DNA from: Brevundimonas poindexterae
GTDB taxonomy: Bacteria; Pseudomonadota; Alphaproteobacteria; Caulobacterales; Caulobacteraceae
Length of the DNA stretch: 64,000 nucleotides
Assembly (NCBI RefSeq): GCF_020524625.1
Contig: NZ_JAIVLL010000001.1
Coordinates: 682,001 to 746,000 of the forward strand
Reading direction: 5' to 3'
The notes under the pieces were generated by a model. That model searched no databases. It had not been told where the DNA came from and saw nothing but the letters and a program-made list of their open reading frames with translations. Positions 56,357 through 64,000 of this stretch are shown one piece after another. The first letter of the stretch is position 1. Each line of letters opens with the position of its first letter. A program made the position numbers and the translations under genes.

Positions 56357-57766
56357 GTGAGCACAGACGCCATCGCATCCCCGGGCCCTGAATCCGACGA
56401 GATCGAGCACATCGCGCTCGACGAGGACTATGTGCTGACGCCCGCCTTCGTGGAAAAGGTCGTCGACGCCGCCGATGACGGCGACGGCATGCGGCTGCGC
56501 GGCCTGCTGGAAGACCTCCACCCCGCCGACGTCGCCGACCTGATGGGCTTTCTGACGGCCGAGCACCGCGCGGTGGTAACGCTCTGGCTGCCGCCCGAAC
56601 TGCTGGCCGAGACCCTTCCCGAGCTCGACGACGGTATCCGCGAGGAGGTGCTGGAGCGCGTTCCCCACCTGACCCTGGCCGAGGCGCTGCAGGAGCTCGA
56701 CTCGGACGACGCCGCCGCCGTGGTCGAGGACCTGGAGGACGACCGGCGCGAGCGGGTGCTGGCCGCCATGCCCGAGCTGGACCGGGCCGCGATCGAGAGC
56801 AGCCTCGGCTATGCGGAGGACTCCGCCGGCCGTCTGATGCAGCGCGAGGTCATGGCCGCGCCCCAGTTCTGGAGCGTCGGCGACACCATCGACCACGTCC
56901 GCGCCCAGGGCGAGGAGCTGCCGGAACTGTTCTTCGACATCTATGTCGTCGATCCGCTGAACCGGCCGGTGGGTGGCGTCGCTGTCAGCCAGCTCCTGCG
57001 CGCGCCCCGCGCCGTCCCGCTGACCGAGCTGATGGAGCCGATCAACGAGATCACCGTGGACCAGGACCAGGAAGAGGTCGCCTACGTCTTCGAGAAATAC
57101 CACCTGATTTCGGCGCCGGTGATCGACTCGGCCGGGCGGCTGGTCGGCCAGATCACCGTCGATGACATCGTCAACATCATCCAGGAAGAGAACCGCGAGG
57201 ACATCCTGCGCCTCGCCGGTGTGTCGGACGAGGACCGGGGCTCGTCGATTCCGGAGATCGTCCGCGGTCGCGTGCCCTGGCTGGCGATCAATCTGGCCAC
57301 GGCGGTGCTGGGCGCCAGCGTCATCTCCTGGTTCGGCGCCACCCTGGAACAGATCATCGCGCTTGCCGTGCTGATGCCGATCGTCTCGGCCATCGGGGGC
57401 AATGCCGGCACCCAGGCCCTGACCGTGACCGTGCGCGCGCTCGCCACCCGTGAGCTGAACAGCTCCAACGCCGTGCGGACCTTCTGGCGCGAACTGGTGG
57501 TCGGTCTGGCCAACGGCCTGATCCTGTCGCCCCTGATCGGCATCGCCGCTGCCCTCTGGTCCGGCGACTGGCGCATCGGTGCGGTCATCTCGACCGCCAT
57601 GGTGCTGAACCTGCTGGTCGCGGCCACTGTCGGCGTGCTGACGCCCCTGACCCTGTCCCGGCTCAAGTTCGACCCTGCGGTCTCCTCGGCCGTCTTTGTC
57701 ACGGCGACGACCGATTTCTTTGGTTTCCTGATCTTCCTTGGCCTCGCCACCATCGTCCTGCTCTAG
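56357..57766 (+). CDS. mgtE: Magnesium transporter MgtE
   Basis: A 469-residue membrane magnesium channel. The N-terminal superhelical domain (LHPADVADLMGFLTAEHRAV), two CBS domains (QREVMAAPQFWSVGDTIDHV and MEPINEITVDQDQEEVAYVF), and five C-terminal helices with IVSAIGGNAGTQALTVTVRA (the selectivity segment) are all clear. The cytosolic domains sense magnesium and close the pore. The start is a GTG at 56357 behind GGGAGG. tRNA-Leu lies just ahead; the two may share a transcript. Confidence 0.95.
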   Translation: MSTDAIASPGPESDEIEHIALDEDYVLTPAFVEKVVDAADDGDGMRLRGLLEDLHPADVADLMGFLTAEHRAVVTLWLPPELLAETLPELDDGIREEVLERVPHLTLAEALQELDSDDAAAVVEDLEDDRRERVLAAMPELDRAAIESSLGYAEDSAGRLMQREVMAAPQFWSVGDTIDHVRAQGEELPELFFDIYVVDPLNRPVGGVAVSQLLRAPRAVPLTELMEPINEITVDQDQEEVAYVFEKYHLISAPVIDSAGRLVGQITVDDIVNIIQEENREDILRLAGVSDEDRGSSIPEIVRGRVPWLAINLATAVLGASVISWFGATLEQIIALAVLMPIVSAIGGNAGTQALTVTVRALATRELNSSNAVRTFWRELVVGLANGLILSPLIGIAAALWSGDWRIGAVISTAMVLNLLVAATVGVLTPLTLSRLKFDPAVSSAVFVTATTDFFGFLIFLGLATIVLL

Positions 57767-57777
57767 GCCGGAGGGCG

Positions 57778-57793
57778 TGGCCCGCCCCTTGCT
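57778..57793 (+). promoter_or_regulatory. Predicted sigma-54 promoter of spmX
   Basis: TGGCCCGCCCCTTGCT matches the -24/-12 consensus TGGCACG-N4-TTGCW with GG and GC exactly 10 bases apart (57779-57780 and 57791-57792) and only one change in the conserved letters. It begins 12 bases after the mgtE stop, and transcription would start near 57803, 39 bases before the spmX GTG. In Caulobacter spmX is activated by the sigma-54 activator TacA. Confidence 0.7.
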
Positions 57794-57841
57794 GGGTGTC
57801 TGGCACGGCGAGGGTCGCCGTCTCGATTTGGGTCAATTGCG

Positions 57842-59311
57842 GTGTCTGAAGCCATCCGACACAAGATGAAGGTCTCCCGCGAGGGAGTGGTGCTCATCAA
57901 GAGCTTCGAGGGGTTCCGCGCGACCGCCACCCTCGATGCCGACGGGCGCTGGGTGATCGGCTACGGTCACCGTCTGACCGCGCGCGAGGGCCTGACCATC
58001 GGCGAGGCCGATGCCGAGCTGCTGCTGCAGTACGACCTGATCCCCGTGGTCAAGGCGCTGAACGGCGCCATGGACGACGGTCGCATCCCGACCCTTAACG
58101 GCCACCAGTTCGATGCCCTGGCCAGTTTCGCCCTGTCGGTCGGGGTCGAGACCTTCATGGCCTCCGATGTGCTCGAGACCCTGACCCGGGGGGCGACCGG
58201 CGAGGCCGCCGACGCCCTGGTCCACTGGCCCCAGCCCGCCTCGCCCCAGGACGGCCTGCGCCGTCGGGCGGCCGAGCGCGCGCTGTTCATGGCCGATCCG
58301 GGTCACCCCGTGGCACTGGCCGCCCTGCTGTCGGCCCCCCTGCCGCCGCCCGAACCCGCGCCGGCCGCAGAGCCTGAGCCGGACGACCGGGATCCCCGCG
58401 CCGAGGCCGTCGCCGTCCTGCTCGGCGAGACCGAAGCCGCCGCAGAGCCGCAGCCCGACGCCGCGCCCGAGGCGCAGCCCGCGCCGGACGTCCAGATCCC
58501 GAACTTCGGCCCCGCCCCGCTGCAGTCCGAGGTCCCCGAGCATCCCATGGTGGGCGAGGCGACCGACGCCCCGGCCTCCAACCCCGAGCCGCCCGCTGCG
58601 CCCGCGCCTGCGCCCACGGCCGCGCCTGCATTCCAGCGCTTCCTGCCCTATTCGGTCCAGGCCATCGGCCCCCTGCCCTTCCTGACCGCGGCCCCGGCGC
58701 CCGAGCCGGCTCCGGCCCCCGTCCCTGAGCCTGAACCTGCGCCCGAGCCAATCGAGGAGCCCCAACCGGAGCCCGAACCGGCACCGGCGCCCGAGCCCGA
58801 GGCCCAGCCCGAGCCCCAGGTCGAGGACACCCCCGTCACCCTGCCGGCCTTCGGCGAATCAGCCACGTTCCCGCCGGCCGCGCCGGCGCTGGAGCTGACC
58901 CCGCCGTCCCCGGTCGAGGAACCCCCGCCGCTCCGTCCGGTCTGGACCGAGGGGGACCGCAGCGGCGGCTTCCAGCTGGACCAGTCGCCCCTGTTCATCG
59001 ACGACGGCGGCCAGACCGGTGTGCTGGTCCACGAAATGCCGGAAGAGCCGGCTCGCCGCTTCGACTGGCGCGAGACGGGGGCCTTCCTGATCATGGGCGG
59101 CGTGGGTCTGGCGGCCTGCACCGCCTCGGCCGCTGCCTTCCGCCTCGCCGTCGACCAGCCGTCTCCGATGGGCGAGACCACCCTGATCGCCTGGGTGCTG
59201 GCCGTGATTGGCGCGGCTTGCGTCGGCGTCTCGGCCCTCAACCTCTATCTGCGCTTCGGGCGCGGACGCTCGGGCGACAACGGGACGGCGGCCGAAGACG
59301 GCGAAGCCTGA
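57842..59311 (+). CDS. spmX: SpmX-type polar muramidase-domain protein
   Basis: A 489-residue protein with the SpmX architecture: N-terminal GH24-type lysozyme domain (residues 10-155, IKSFEGFR and GRWVIGYGHRLTAREG), a Pro/Ala/Glu-rich disordered segment (about 160-400), and two C-terminal membrane helices (about 413-435 and 447-470). In Caulobacter SpmX sits at the stalked pole and activates the kinase DivJ, and in relatives shapes stalks. Here the third residue of the E-x8-D-x5-T triad is Val38, while Glu23 and Asp32 remain. GTG start at 57842 or ATG at 57866. Confidence 0.85.
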   Translation: MSEAIRHKMKVSREGVVLIKSFEGFRATATLDADGRWVIGYGHRLTAREGLTIGEADAELLLQYDLIPVVKALNGAMDDGRIPTLNGHQFDALASFALSVGVETFMASDVLETLTRGATGEAADALVHWPQPASPQDGLRRRAAERALFMADPGHPVALAALLSAPLPPPEPAPAAEPEPDDRDPRAEAVAVLLGETEAAAEPQPDAAPEAQPAPDVQIPNFGPAPLQSEVPEHPMVGEATDAPASNPEPPAAPAPAPTAAPAFQRFLPYSVQAIGPLPFLTAAPAPEPAPAPVPEPEPAPEPIEEPQPEPEPAPAPEPEAQPEPQVEDTPVTLPAFGESATFPPAAPALELTPPSPVEEPPPLRPVWTEGDRSGGFQLDQSPLFIDDGGQTGVLVHEMPEEPARRFDWRETGAFLIMGGVGLAACTASAAAFRLAVDQPSPMGETTLIAWVLAVIGAACVGVSALNLYLRFGRGRSGDNGTAAEDGEA

Positions 59312-59365
59312 CGGTCGGGCGCCGGGGTCTTACCGGACCGCGGGATCGGTGCTAACCCGCTCGGC

Positions 59366-60529
59366 ATGAGCATTCCCAACGCCCCCCAATCCATGGAATT
59401 CGGCCTCGGCGAGACCGCTGACGCCATCCGCGACACCACCGCCCGCTGGGCCACCGACCGGCTGGCCCCCCGCGCCGCCGAGATCGACGAAAAGAACGAA
59501 TTCGCCCGCGACCTCTGGCCCGAAATGGGCGAGCTGGGCCTGCACGGCATCACTGTCGAGGAAGAGTTCGGCGGCCTCGGCCTCGGCTATCTGGAACACT
59601 GCGTGGCCATGGAGGAAGTCTCGCGCGCCTCGGCCTCGATCGGCCTCTCTTACGGCGCCCACTCCAACCTCTGCGTCAACCAGATCCGCCGCTGGGGCAC
59701 CCCGGAGCAGAAGGCGAAATACCTGCCCAAGCTGATCTCGGGCGAACACGTCGGCTCGCTGGCCATGTCCGAGGCCGGCTCCGGCTCCGACGTCATGTCG
59801 ATGAAGACCCGCGCCGAGAAAAAGGGCGACCGCTACGTCCTGAACGGCACCAAATTCTGGATCACCAACGCCCCGCACGCCGAGACCCTGGTGGTCTATG
59901 CCCGCACCGGCGACGGTAATGGCGGCGTCACCGCCTTCCTGATCGAGAAGGGCATGAAGGGTTTCTCGGTCTCCAGGAAGCTCGACAAGATGGGCATGCG
60001 CGGCTCCGACACCGCCGAGCTGGTATTCGAGGACTGCGAGGTCCCGGCTGAGAACATCATGGGCGGCGAAGGCCGCGGCGCGGCCGTCCTGATGAGCGGC
60101 CTCGACTATGAGCGCGCCGTGCTGGCCGCCGGACCGCTGGGCATCATGCAGGCCGCCCTCGACGTCGTCCTGCCCTACGTCCGCGAGCGGAAACAGTTCG
60201 GCAAGCCGATCGGCAGCTTCCAGCTGATGCAGGCCAAGGTCGCCGACATGTACGTCGCCCTGAACAGCGCCCGCGCCTATGTCTATGCCGTCGCCCGCGC
60301 CTGCGACCAGGGCCTGACCACCCGCTATGACGCCGCCGGCGCCATCCTGCTGGCCTCGGAAAATGCCGTGAAGGTCAGCCTCGAGGCCGTCCAGGCTCTC
60401 GGCGGGGCAGGCTACACAAAGGAATGGCCCGTCGAACGCCTCGTCCGCGACGCCAAACTCTATGACATCGGCGCCGGCACGAACGAGATCCGGCGGTTCC
60501 TGATCGGTCGGGAGTTGCTGGGGGGATGA
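59366..60529 (+). CDS. liuA: Isovaleryl-CoA dehydrogenase
   Basis: FAD-dependent acyl-CoA dehydrogenase of 387 residues that oxidises isovaleryl-CoA to 3-methylcrotonyl-CoA in leucine catabolism. Catalytic Glu249 in [16 protein letters not shown] is the position used by isovaleryl-CoA dehydrogenases. FAD contacts are in [15 protein letters not shown] and FWITNAP, and the C-terminal [16 protein letters not shown] is typical. It feeds the methylcrotonyl-CoA carboxylase encoded at 23927-29695, but is not in that operon. It overlaps the next gene by 4 bases. Confidence 0.94.
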   Translation: MSIPNAPQSMEFGLGETADAIRDTTARWATDRLAPRAAEIDEKNEFARDLWPEMGELGLHGITVEEEFGGLGLGYLEHCVAMEEVSRASASIGLSYGAHSNLCVNQIRRWGTPEQKAKYLPKLISGEHVGSLAMSEAGSGSDVMSMKTRAEKKGDRYVLNGTKFWITNAPHAETLVVYARTGDGNGGVTAFLIEKGMKGFSVSRKLDKMGMRGSDTAELVFEDCEVPAENIMGGEGRGAAVLMSGLDYERAVLAAGPLGIMQAALDVVLPYVRERKQFGKPIGSFQLMQAKVADMYVALNSARAYVYAVARACDQGLTTRYDAAGAILLASENAVKVSLEAVQALGGAGYTKEWPVERLVRDAKLYDIGAGTNEIRRFLIGRELLGG

Positions 60530-60897
60530 CTCCCCTCTGGCCCCTTTTTCTGACGTACATCGTCGGCTTGGGGGTCGACATCTTCGCGGCCAGGCAGGCT
60601 TGGCCGCTCTTCCGACGCATGGAACGGGAAGGCATCCTGAAAAAGCCGGTTCCCGACCTGCTCGAGGGCAACACGAATGCTTGGCGCACGACCGTCTTGG
60701 TGTGGGCCACGCCAGTTCCGGCAGAACGCAAGCGGCTGCGGAGATGGCTCCTGATCTGTCGCGCGGCACAGATCACATGGGTCGCTTCAATTCTGGCCAT
60801 TCTGGCCATCGGGATCACCCGGCCTCCGAGTATGTCCCCGGAATCCAGCTCTGCGTCCCCGGCCGGCGATGTTCGGCTGGAGATTGGCTCGCAATGA
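60526..60897 (+). CDS. Hypothetical membrane protein
   Basis: A 123-residue protein with two hydrophobic segments ([18 protein letters not shown] near the start and [21 protein letters not shown] at about residues 76-96) and a Ser/Pro-rich end. The cytosolic loop is basic ([20 protein letters not shown]). It overlaps the stop codon of the isovaleryl-CoA dehydrogenase gene (ATGA) and the start of the HD gene (ATGA), so all three probably form an operon. No family recognised. Confidence 0.55.
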   Translation: MTPLWPLFLTYIVGLGVDIFAARQAWPLFRRMEREGILKKPVPDLLEGNTNAWRTTVLVWATPVPAERKRLRRWLLICRAAQITWVASILAILAIGITRPPSMSPESSSASPAGDVRLEIGSQ

Positions 60898-61475
60898 TCC
60901 CCGCCCCCCTCCTCGCCGAGTTGCAAGCGCGCTACGCCGAGCCGCAGCGCCAGTATCACACCTGGGCACACATCGAGGCCCTGCGGCGATGGTTCGGGCA
61001 GCGCTGCGCGCATCTGCACGATCCGGCGGCGGTCGAGCTGGCCATCCTGTTTCACGATGCCGTCTATGATCCAACCCGAACGGACAATGAGGCCGAGAGC
61101 GCCCGCCTCCTGAAGGACGCCGACCTGCCGGGCCTCGACGACACTGTCCGCGCCCAGGCCGTACGGATGATCGAGGCGACGGCCCGTCACGAAGTCCCCG
61201 ACGGCCTCGACGCGCTCGACCGGAGCGACATGGCCGAGTTCCTCGACATGGACCTCTCAATCCTCGGCGCCCGGCCGGATGTGTTCGACACCTACGAACA
61301 GAACATCCGCCGCGAATACACCTTTGTGCCTGAGCCGCTCTATCGCGAGGCCCGGCGCGACATCCTGCAGCGTTTCGTCGAACGCCCCTCGCTCTACTTC
61401 AGCGACTGGGGCCGGGCGACGTTTGAGGATCAGGCCCGCGCCAATCTGGAGCGGTCGATCCAGCGACTGCAATAG
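60894..61475 (+). CDS. HD-domain predicted metal-dependent hydrolase
   Basis: A 193-residue soluble protein. YHTWAHIEALRRW gives the first His, AILFHDAVYDP the HD pair, and FLDMDLSILG the final Asp, the pattern of the HD hydrolase family seen in COG4339-type proteins. Substrate unknown. Its ATG overlaps the stop of the upstream membrane gene. It converges with the minus-strand gene that ends at 61485. Confidence 0.75.
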   Translation: MIPAPLLAELQARYAEPQRQYHTWAHIEALRRWFGQRCAHLHDPAAVELAILFHDAVYDPTRTDNEAESARLLKDADLPGLDDTVRAQAVRMIEATARHEVPDGLDALDRSDMAEFLDMDLSILGARPDVFDTYEQNIRREYTFVPEPLYREARRDILQRFVERPSLYFSDWGRATFEDQARANLERSIQRLQ

Positions 61476-61484
61476 ATCCCGCCT

Positions 61485-62054
61485 TCAGCCTTCCTGTCGC
61501 CAGCGGCGGTCGAGGGTCGCCGTCACCCCGCACAGCTGGATGAAGCCGATCACCGGCCGGCCCGGCCCATCCCCGGTCGGCCGCGCCATCAGCGGCGTCA
61601 GCACATGCTGCTTCGGAAAGCGGGCCAGCTTTAAATCGGGATCGGCTCGCAGATGCGGGCACAGTTTTGCGGAGCGCTGGGCACAGGCCCTGTGCAGCGG
61701 TGCGATGGCGCCCGCATCGACGACCCGCTGGTCGTCGTGGATGTCCGGCGGCAGGTTTACCCCCCGGGCCCGCAGCGCTCCCGCCGAGCGGACCTTTGCC
61801 GTCAGGGTCCAGCGGTCCCCGGGTGGCGTCGGCTCTCCGCACATGGGGCACAGCATGCGCACGACCGTGTCGCGCTGCCGCTCCAGATGGTTCTGGGAAT
61901 ACAGGGGCCGGCCCCGCCCCGGATCATGCGTCTGACACAGAGCGGGGCGCCCGCCGACAGTCGCACAGCGCGCCGCGCCCGTGGGTTCCTCGGCGGTCCA
62001 GCTGGTGACCCAGGGAACGTCGATGCCCACCTTCAGCGACGAGAGCTTGTGCAT
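61485..62054 (-). CDS. Conserved hypothetical protein with CxxC motif
   Basis: A 189-residue soluble protein. The start MHKLSSLKVGIDVPWVTSWT is chosen because it is followed at once by a folded-looking sequence; upstream codons would run into the promoter of the next gene. RMLCPMCGEPTPPGDRWTLT holds a CxxC pair, with more cysteines (ARCATVG, LHRACAQR, KLCPHL), so zinc binding is likely. I recall related hypothetical proteins in alphaproteobacteria, some in phage-like regions, but no function. Convergent with the HD gene. Confidence 0.6.
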   Translation of the reverse strand: MHKLSSLKVGIDVPWVTSWTAEEPTGAARCATVGGRPALCQTHDPGRGRPLYSQNHLERQRDTVVRMLCPMCGEPTPPGDRWTLTAKVRSAGALRARGVNLPPDIHDDQRVVDAGAIAPLHRACAQRSAKLCPHLRADPDLKLARFPKQHVLTPLMARPTGDGPGRPVIGFIQLCGVTATLDRRWRQEG

Positions 62055-62141
62055 GGACCGACCATGAACCTCTCCGCGTCGGCAGGCCAGCCGGAACCGC
62101 CCAACCGGCCACGGATTGGTTTCCCAGGAAAGGAGAGTCCC

Positions 62142-62327
62142 ATGCCCGCCAAATCCGCTGCCCAACAGAAAGCCGCCGGCGCCGCCCTGTCGGCCAAGCG
62201 CGGCGACACGCCGAAATCCGACCTCAAGGGCGCGTCGAAATCCATGGTCGAGTCCATGAGCGAGAAGGAGCTGGAGGAGATGGCCAGCACCTCCCGCAAG
62301 GGCAAACCCGAACACAAGGGCGACTGA
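62142..62327 (+). CDS. DUF3008 family small protein
   Basis: A 61-residue hydrophilic protein: MPAKSAAQQKAAGAALSAKR, then GDTPKSDLKGASKSMVESMS and EKELEEMASTSRKGKPEHKG. The KSAAQQKAAGAAL opening and the SMSEKELEEMASTSRKGKPEH end match DUF3008, a short, Lys/Ala-rich, probably disordered family of unknown function. The AGGAAAGGAG upstream is a strong Shine-Dalgarno that decides the start. Divergent from the CxxC gene by 87 bases. Confidence 0.85.
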   Translation: MPAKSAAQQKAAGAALSAKRGDTPKSDLKGASKSMVESMSEKELEEMASTSRKGKPEHKGD

Positions 62328-62353
62328 GGGGCGGGCGGGCCTGCCCCCCTCTT

Positions 62354-62520
62354 CCTTCTCCCCTTGCGGGAGAAGGTGCCCCCTGAGAAGGGGGCGGATG
62401 AGGGGTCGCGCTGCGGTCTGATAGTCACCGGGCCGGTCAAAGCGAACTCATCATCACCCGACTGAGAGACCCCTCATCCGTCAGGCTTCGCCTGCCACCT
62501 CCTCCCGCAAGGGGAGAAGG
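62354..62520. repeat. Nested inverted repeat element
   Basis: Outer arms of 19 bp are perfect (62354-62372 and 62502-62520), and an inner pair of 12 bp is perfect too (62396-62407 and 62468-62479). The whole unit of 167 bp is non-coding. This looks like an extragenic palindromic repeat or a small non-autonomous mobile element. Copy number in the genome cannot be seen. Confidence 0.65.
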
Positions 62521-63021
62521 ACCGCTGCCCGATGCCCTCAACCATCACAGTCGCCCCCGAATTCCCCCGCCCTTTCAAAGCCCCCACCCTTTCCCGACCC
62601 AACTTCCCCACCTCACCTCAGGCCTGTGCCAACGTCCTCCCGTCCCGTCGCACGGAGGGCTCGTAAGGCCTGCGACCTTGTGAGCGGCGGGAGCGATGGA
62701 GCGGGGTCGGGTCCAAGGGCCTGAGCACCCTCGATCTCCGCCTCCGGGTGCGGGATCGGGGCAAGGGTTGAGGGGGATACTCAGCCGTTCCGGGAGCCTT
62801 CGCAGGAAGGCCCCGCCCGTCGGAGGCGCTGCGGTAAGGCCCGAATACGGCCACCCGACGCAAGCTTCCGGAAAACCACCGCGCGGAGCGTCAGCCTTCG
62901 TCGAAACGGTATTTACTCAATGACTCCGGGCGAAGGCCCGGCGCTCCGCCTGCTCTCCACCCTCTGCCGCGCGCGGCGAGAGGCGCTTCCGCCTGTCCGG
63001 TCTTTGAAATCCAGCGTGCGC
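62521..63021. other. Non-coding structured region upstream of dxs 3' end
   Basis: About 500 bases with no credible gene; a 75-codon frame at 62696-62923 has no Shine-Dalgarno and a biased composition. It contains several hairpins: GCCTTC-GCAG-GAAGGC at 62796-62811, and a stem of 8 bp (62883-62890 with 62942-62949) that encloses CCGGGC-GAAG-GCCCGG (62926-62941). It could hold a small RNA or repeats. I looked for the RNase P RNA, tmRNA and SRP RNA hallmarks and did not find them. Confidence 0.4.
62883..62949. repeat. Branched hairpin element
   Basis: GCGGAGCG (62883-62890) and CGCTCCGC (62942-62949) form a perfect 8-bp outer stem around an inner 6-bp hairpin CCGGGC/GCCCGG with a GAAG loop. It lies 72 bases downstream of the dxs stop codon. 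It has no T-run, so a simple terminator role is unlikely. Confidence 0.5.
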
Positions 63022-64000
63022 CTACGCCCGCACCGCCCCCGCCCGGCCCTCGACGCCCAGCGCGACCAGCGCCGTCGCGGCGATCTGGTCGGCGTTCAGG
63101 CCGGCGGCGGCATATTGCACCTCGGGCTTGTCGTGGTCTTGGAAGACGTCGGGCAGGTGCAGGGTGCGCACCTTCAGCCCCGCATCCAGCGCGCCCTTTT
63201 CGGCCAGCATCTGCAGCACAAAGCCGCCGAAGCCACCGATCGCGCCCTCCTCGACCGTGATCAGCACCTCGTGCTCGCGGGCCAGACGCAGGATCAGGTC
63301 CTCGTCCAGTGGCTTGGCAAACCGGGCATCGGCGACCGTGGTCGACACGCCCCGGGCGGCCAGGGATTCGGCGGCCTTCAGCGATTCCTGCAGGCGCGTG
63401 CCGAGGCTCAGGATCGCCACCGTCGTGCCCTCGCGCACGATGCGGCCCTTGCCGATCTTGAGCGGCGCGGCCAGTTCGGGGATCTCGACGCCCACCCCGT
63501 CCCCGCGCGGATAGCGGAAGGCGCTGGGCCGGTCGTCGATCTCGAGGCTGGTGGCGATCATGGCGGCCAATTCGGCCTCATCCGCCGCGGCCATCAGCAC
63601 CATACCCGGCAGGGCGCCCATATAGCCGATGTCGAAACTGCCGGCATGGGTCGAGCCGTCGGCCCCGACCAGACCGGCCCGGTCCATGGCAAAGCGCACG
63701 GGCAGCGACTGGATGGCCACGTCGTGGACCACCTGGTCATAGCCGCGCTGGAGGAAGGTCGAATAGATGGCGCAGACCGGCTTCATCCCGTCGGCCGCCA
63801 GACCGGCGCAGAAGGTCACCGCGTGCTGTTCGGCAATGCCCACGTCGAACGTCCGCTCGGGGAAGGCCTGGCCGAACAGGTCCAGCCCGGTGCCCGACGG
63901 CATGGCCGCCGTCACGGCCACGATCGACGGGTCGCGCTCGGCCCGCTTGATCAGCTCGGTCCCGAACACCTTGGTATAGCTGGGCGCGTTCGAGACCGGC
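63022..64000 (-). CDS. dxs: 1-deoxy-D-xylulose-5-phosphate synthase, C-terminal part
   Basis: The C-terminal 325 residues or so of DXS, the thiamine-diphosphate enzyme that starts the MEP isoprenoid pathway from pyruvate and glyceraldehyde-3-phosphate. The fragment holds the transketolase-type pyrimidine domain ([20 protein letters not shown], with the Glu that activates TPP, and [15 protein letters not shown]) and the C-terminal domain ([17 protein letters not shown]). The 5' part lies beyond the window edge; reading is open to base 64000. It is convergent with DUF3008 across about 690 non-coding bases. Confidence 0.96.
   Translation of the reverse strand, partial: PVSNAPSYTKVFGTELIKRAERDPSIVAVTAAMPSGTGLDLFGQAFPERTFDVGIAEQHAVTFCAGLAADGMKPVCAIYSTFLQRGYDQVVHDVAIQSLPVRFAMDRAGLVGADGSTHAGSFDIGYMGALPGMVLMAAADEAELAAMIATSLEIDDRPSAFRYPRGDGVGVEIPELAAPLKIGKGRIVREGTTVAILSLGTRLQESLKAAESLAARGVSTTVADARFAKPLDEDLILRLAREHEVLITVEEGAIGGFGGFVLQMLAEKGALDAGLKVRTLHLPDVFQDHDKPEVQYAAAGLNADQIAATALVALGVEGRAGAVRA

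Noticed and set aside
57793-57815. Second sigma-54 site (TGGCACGG at about 57801)
   Set aside because: It has a good -24 half but no GC at the right distance for a -12 element.
62696-62923. 75-codon plus-strand frame before dxs
   Set aside because: No Shine-Dalgarno, composition like the surrounding non-coding DNA, and it lies among inverted repeats.
62521-63021. RNase P RNA, tmRNA or SRP RNA
   Set aside because: Hallmark sequences of these RNAs were looked for on both strands and not found.

Overview
The window is a GC-rich chromosomal segment of an alphaproteobacterium in the Caulobacterales, most likely a Brevundimonas-type member of the Caulobacteraceae. The order-level call rests on a SpmX-type polar protein behind a sigma-54-like promoter, an alphaproteobacterial tRNA-His (G1-U72, A73, no G-1), and the families DUF1489, DUF2948, UPF0262 and DUF3008. 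The genus is inference. I see no phage, insertion sequence, integrase or CRISPR array.

Layout. (1) 24-9660, minus strand: the S10-spc ribosomal protein operon from rpsJ to rplO, read from a promoter at about 9903-9931 through a long 5' leader. The genes touch or overlap, except for a 141-base spacer with two hairpins between rpmD and rplO. (2) 9951-15586: envelope and unknown genes (a GIN-like repeat protein, a cupin-like/GNAT pair, an SGNH hydrolase lipoprotein, an L,D-transpeptidase). (3) 15601-17182, minus: tRNA-Tyr, tRNA-Gly and tuf, ended by a strong hairpin terminator. (4) 17330-23926: rlmB, a TerC membrane protein, metG, a MATE exporter and small conserved proteins. (5) 23927-29695, minus: three leucine-degradation genes (biotin-carrying methylcrotonyl-CoA carboxylase subunit, methylglutaconyl-CoA hydratase, carboxyltransferase subunit) with a DUF3667 membrane protein between them. 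Isovaleryl-CoA dehydrogenase of the same pathway lies 30 kb away at 59366.

(6) 29791-35983: a cyclic-nucleotide-binding patatin lipase, tam, tRNA-His, an M48 lipoprotein, the exbB-exbD-tonB operon and tRNA-Phe. (7) 36047-41142, minus: a housekeeping run from a small conserved gene and murA through DUF2948, UPF0262, an HD hydrolase, infA, maf and an RNase E/G-type gene to yacG (58 residues). (8) 41243-46260: tRNA-Thr, msrB, an S41-like protein and pccA. (9) 46261-48531: a three-gene cassette (DUF2975 membrane protein, small Xre regulator, serine hydrolase) lying between the real 3' end of pccA and a second, 53-bp copy of that end. This is the clearest sign of an inserted module. (10) 48588-62327: MFS transporter, BON-MscS channel, hybrid histidine kinase, lipB, a FliN-like protein, fasciclin and Gly-Asn-rich proteins, tRNA-Leu, mgtE, spmX, isovaleryl-CoA dehydrogenase and small genes. 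(11) 62328-63021: non-coding DNA with nested inverted repeats, then the 3' part of dxs, cut by the window edge.

The genes mainly serve translation, peptidoglycan and envelope work, TonB-dependent uptake energy, and branched-chain and propionyl-CoA catabolism. The most novel points are the pccA-tail duplication around the cassette, the spmX promoter with a changed muramidase active site, and the structured region before dxs. Gene starts were chosen by family alignment from memory and Shine-Dalgarno sequences; no database search was run.
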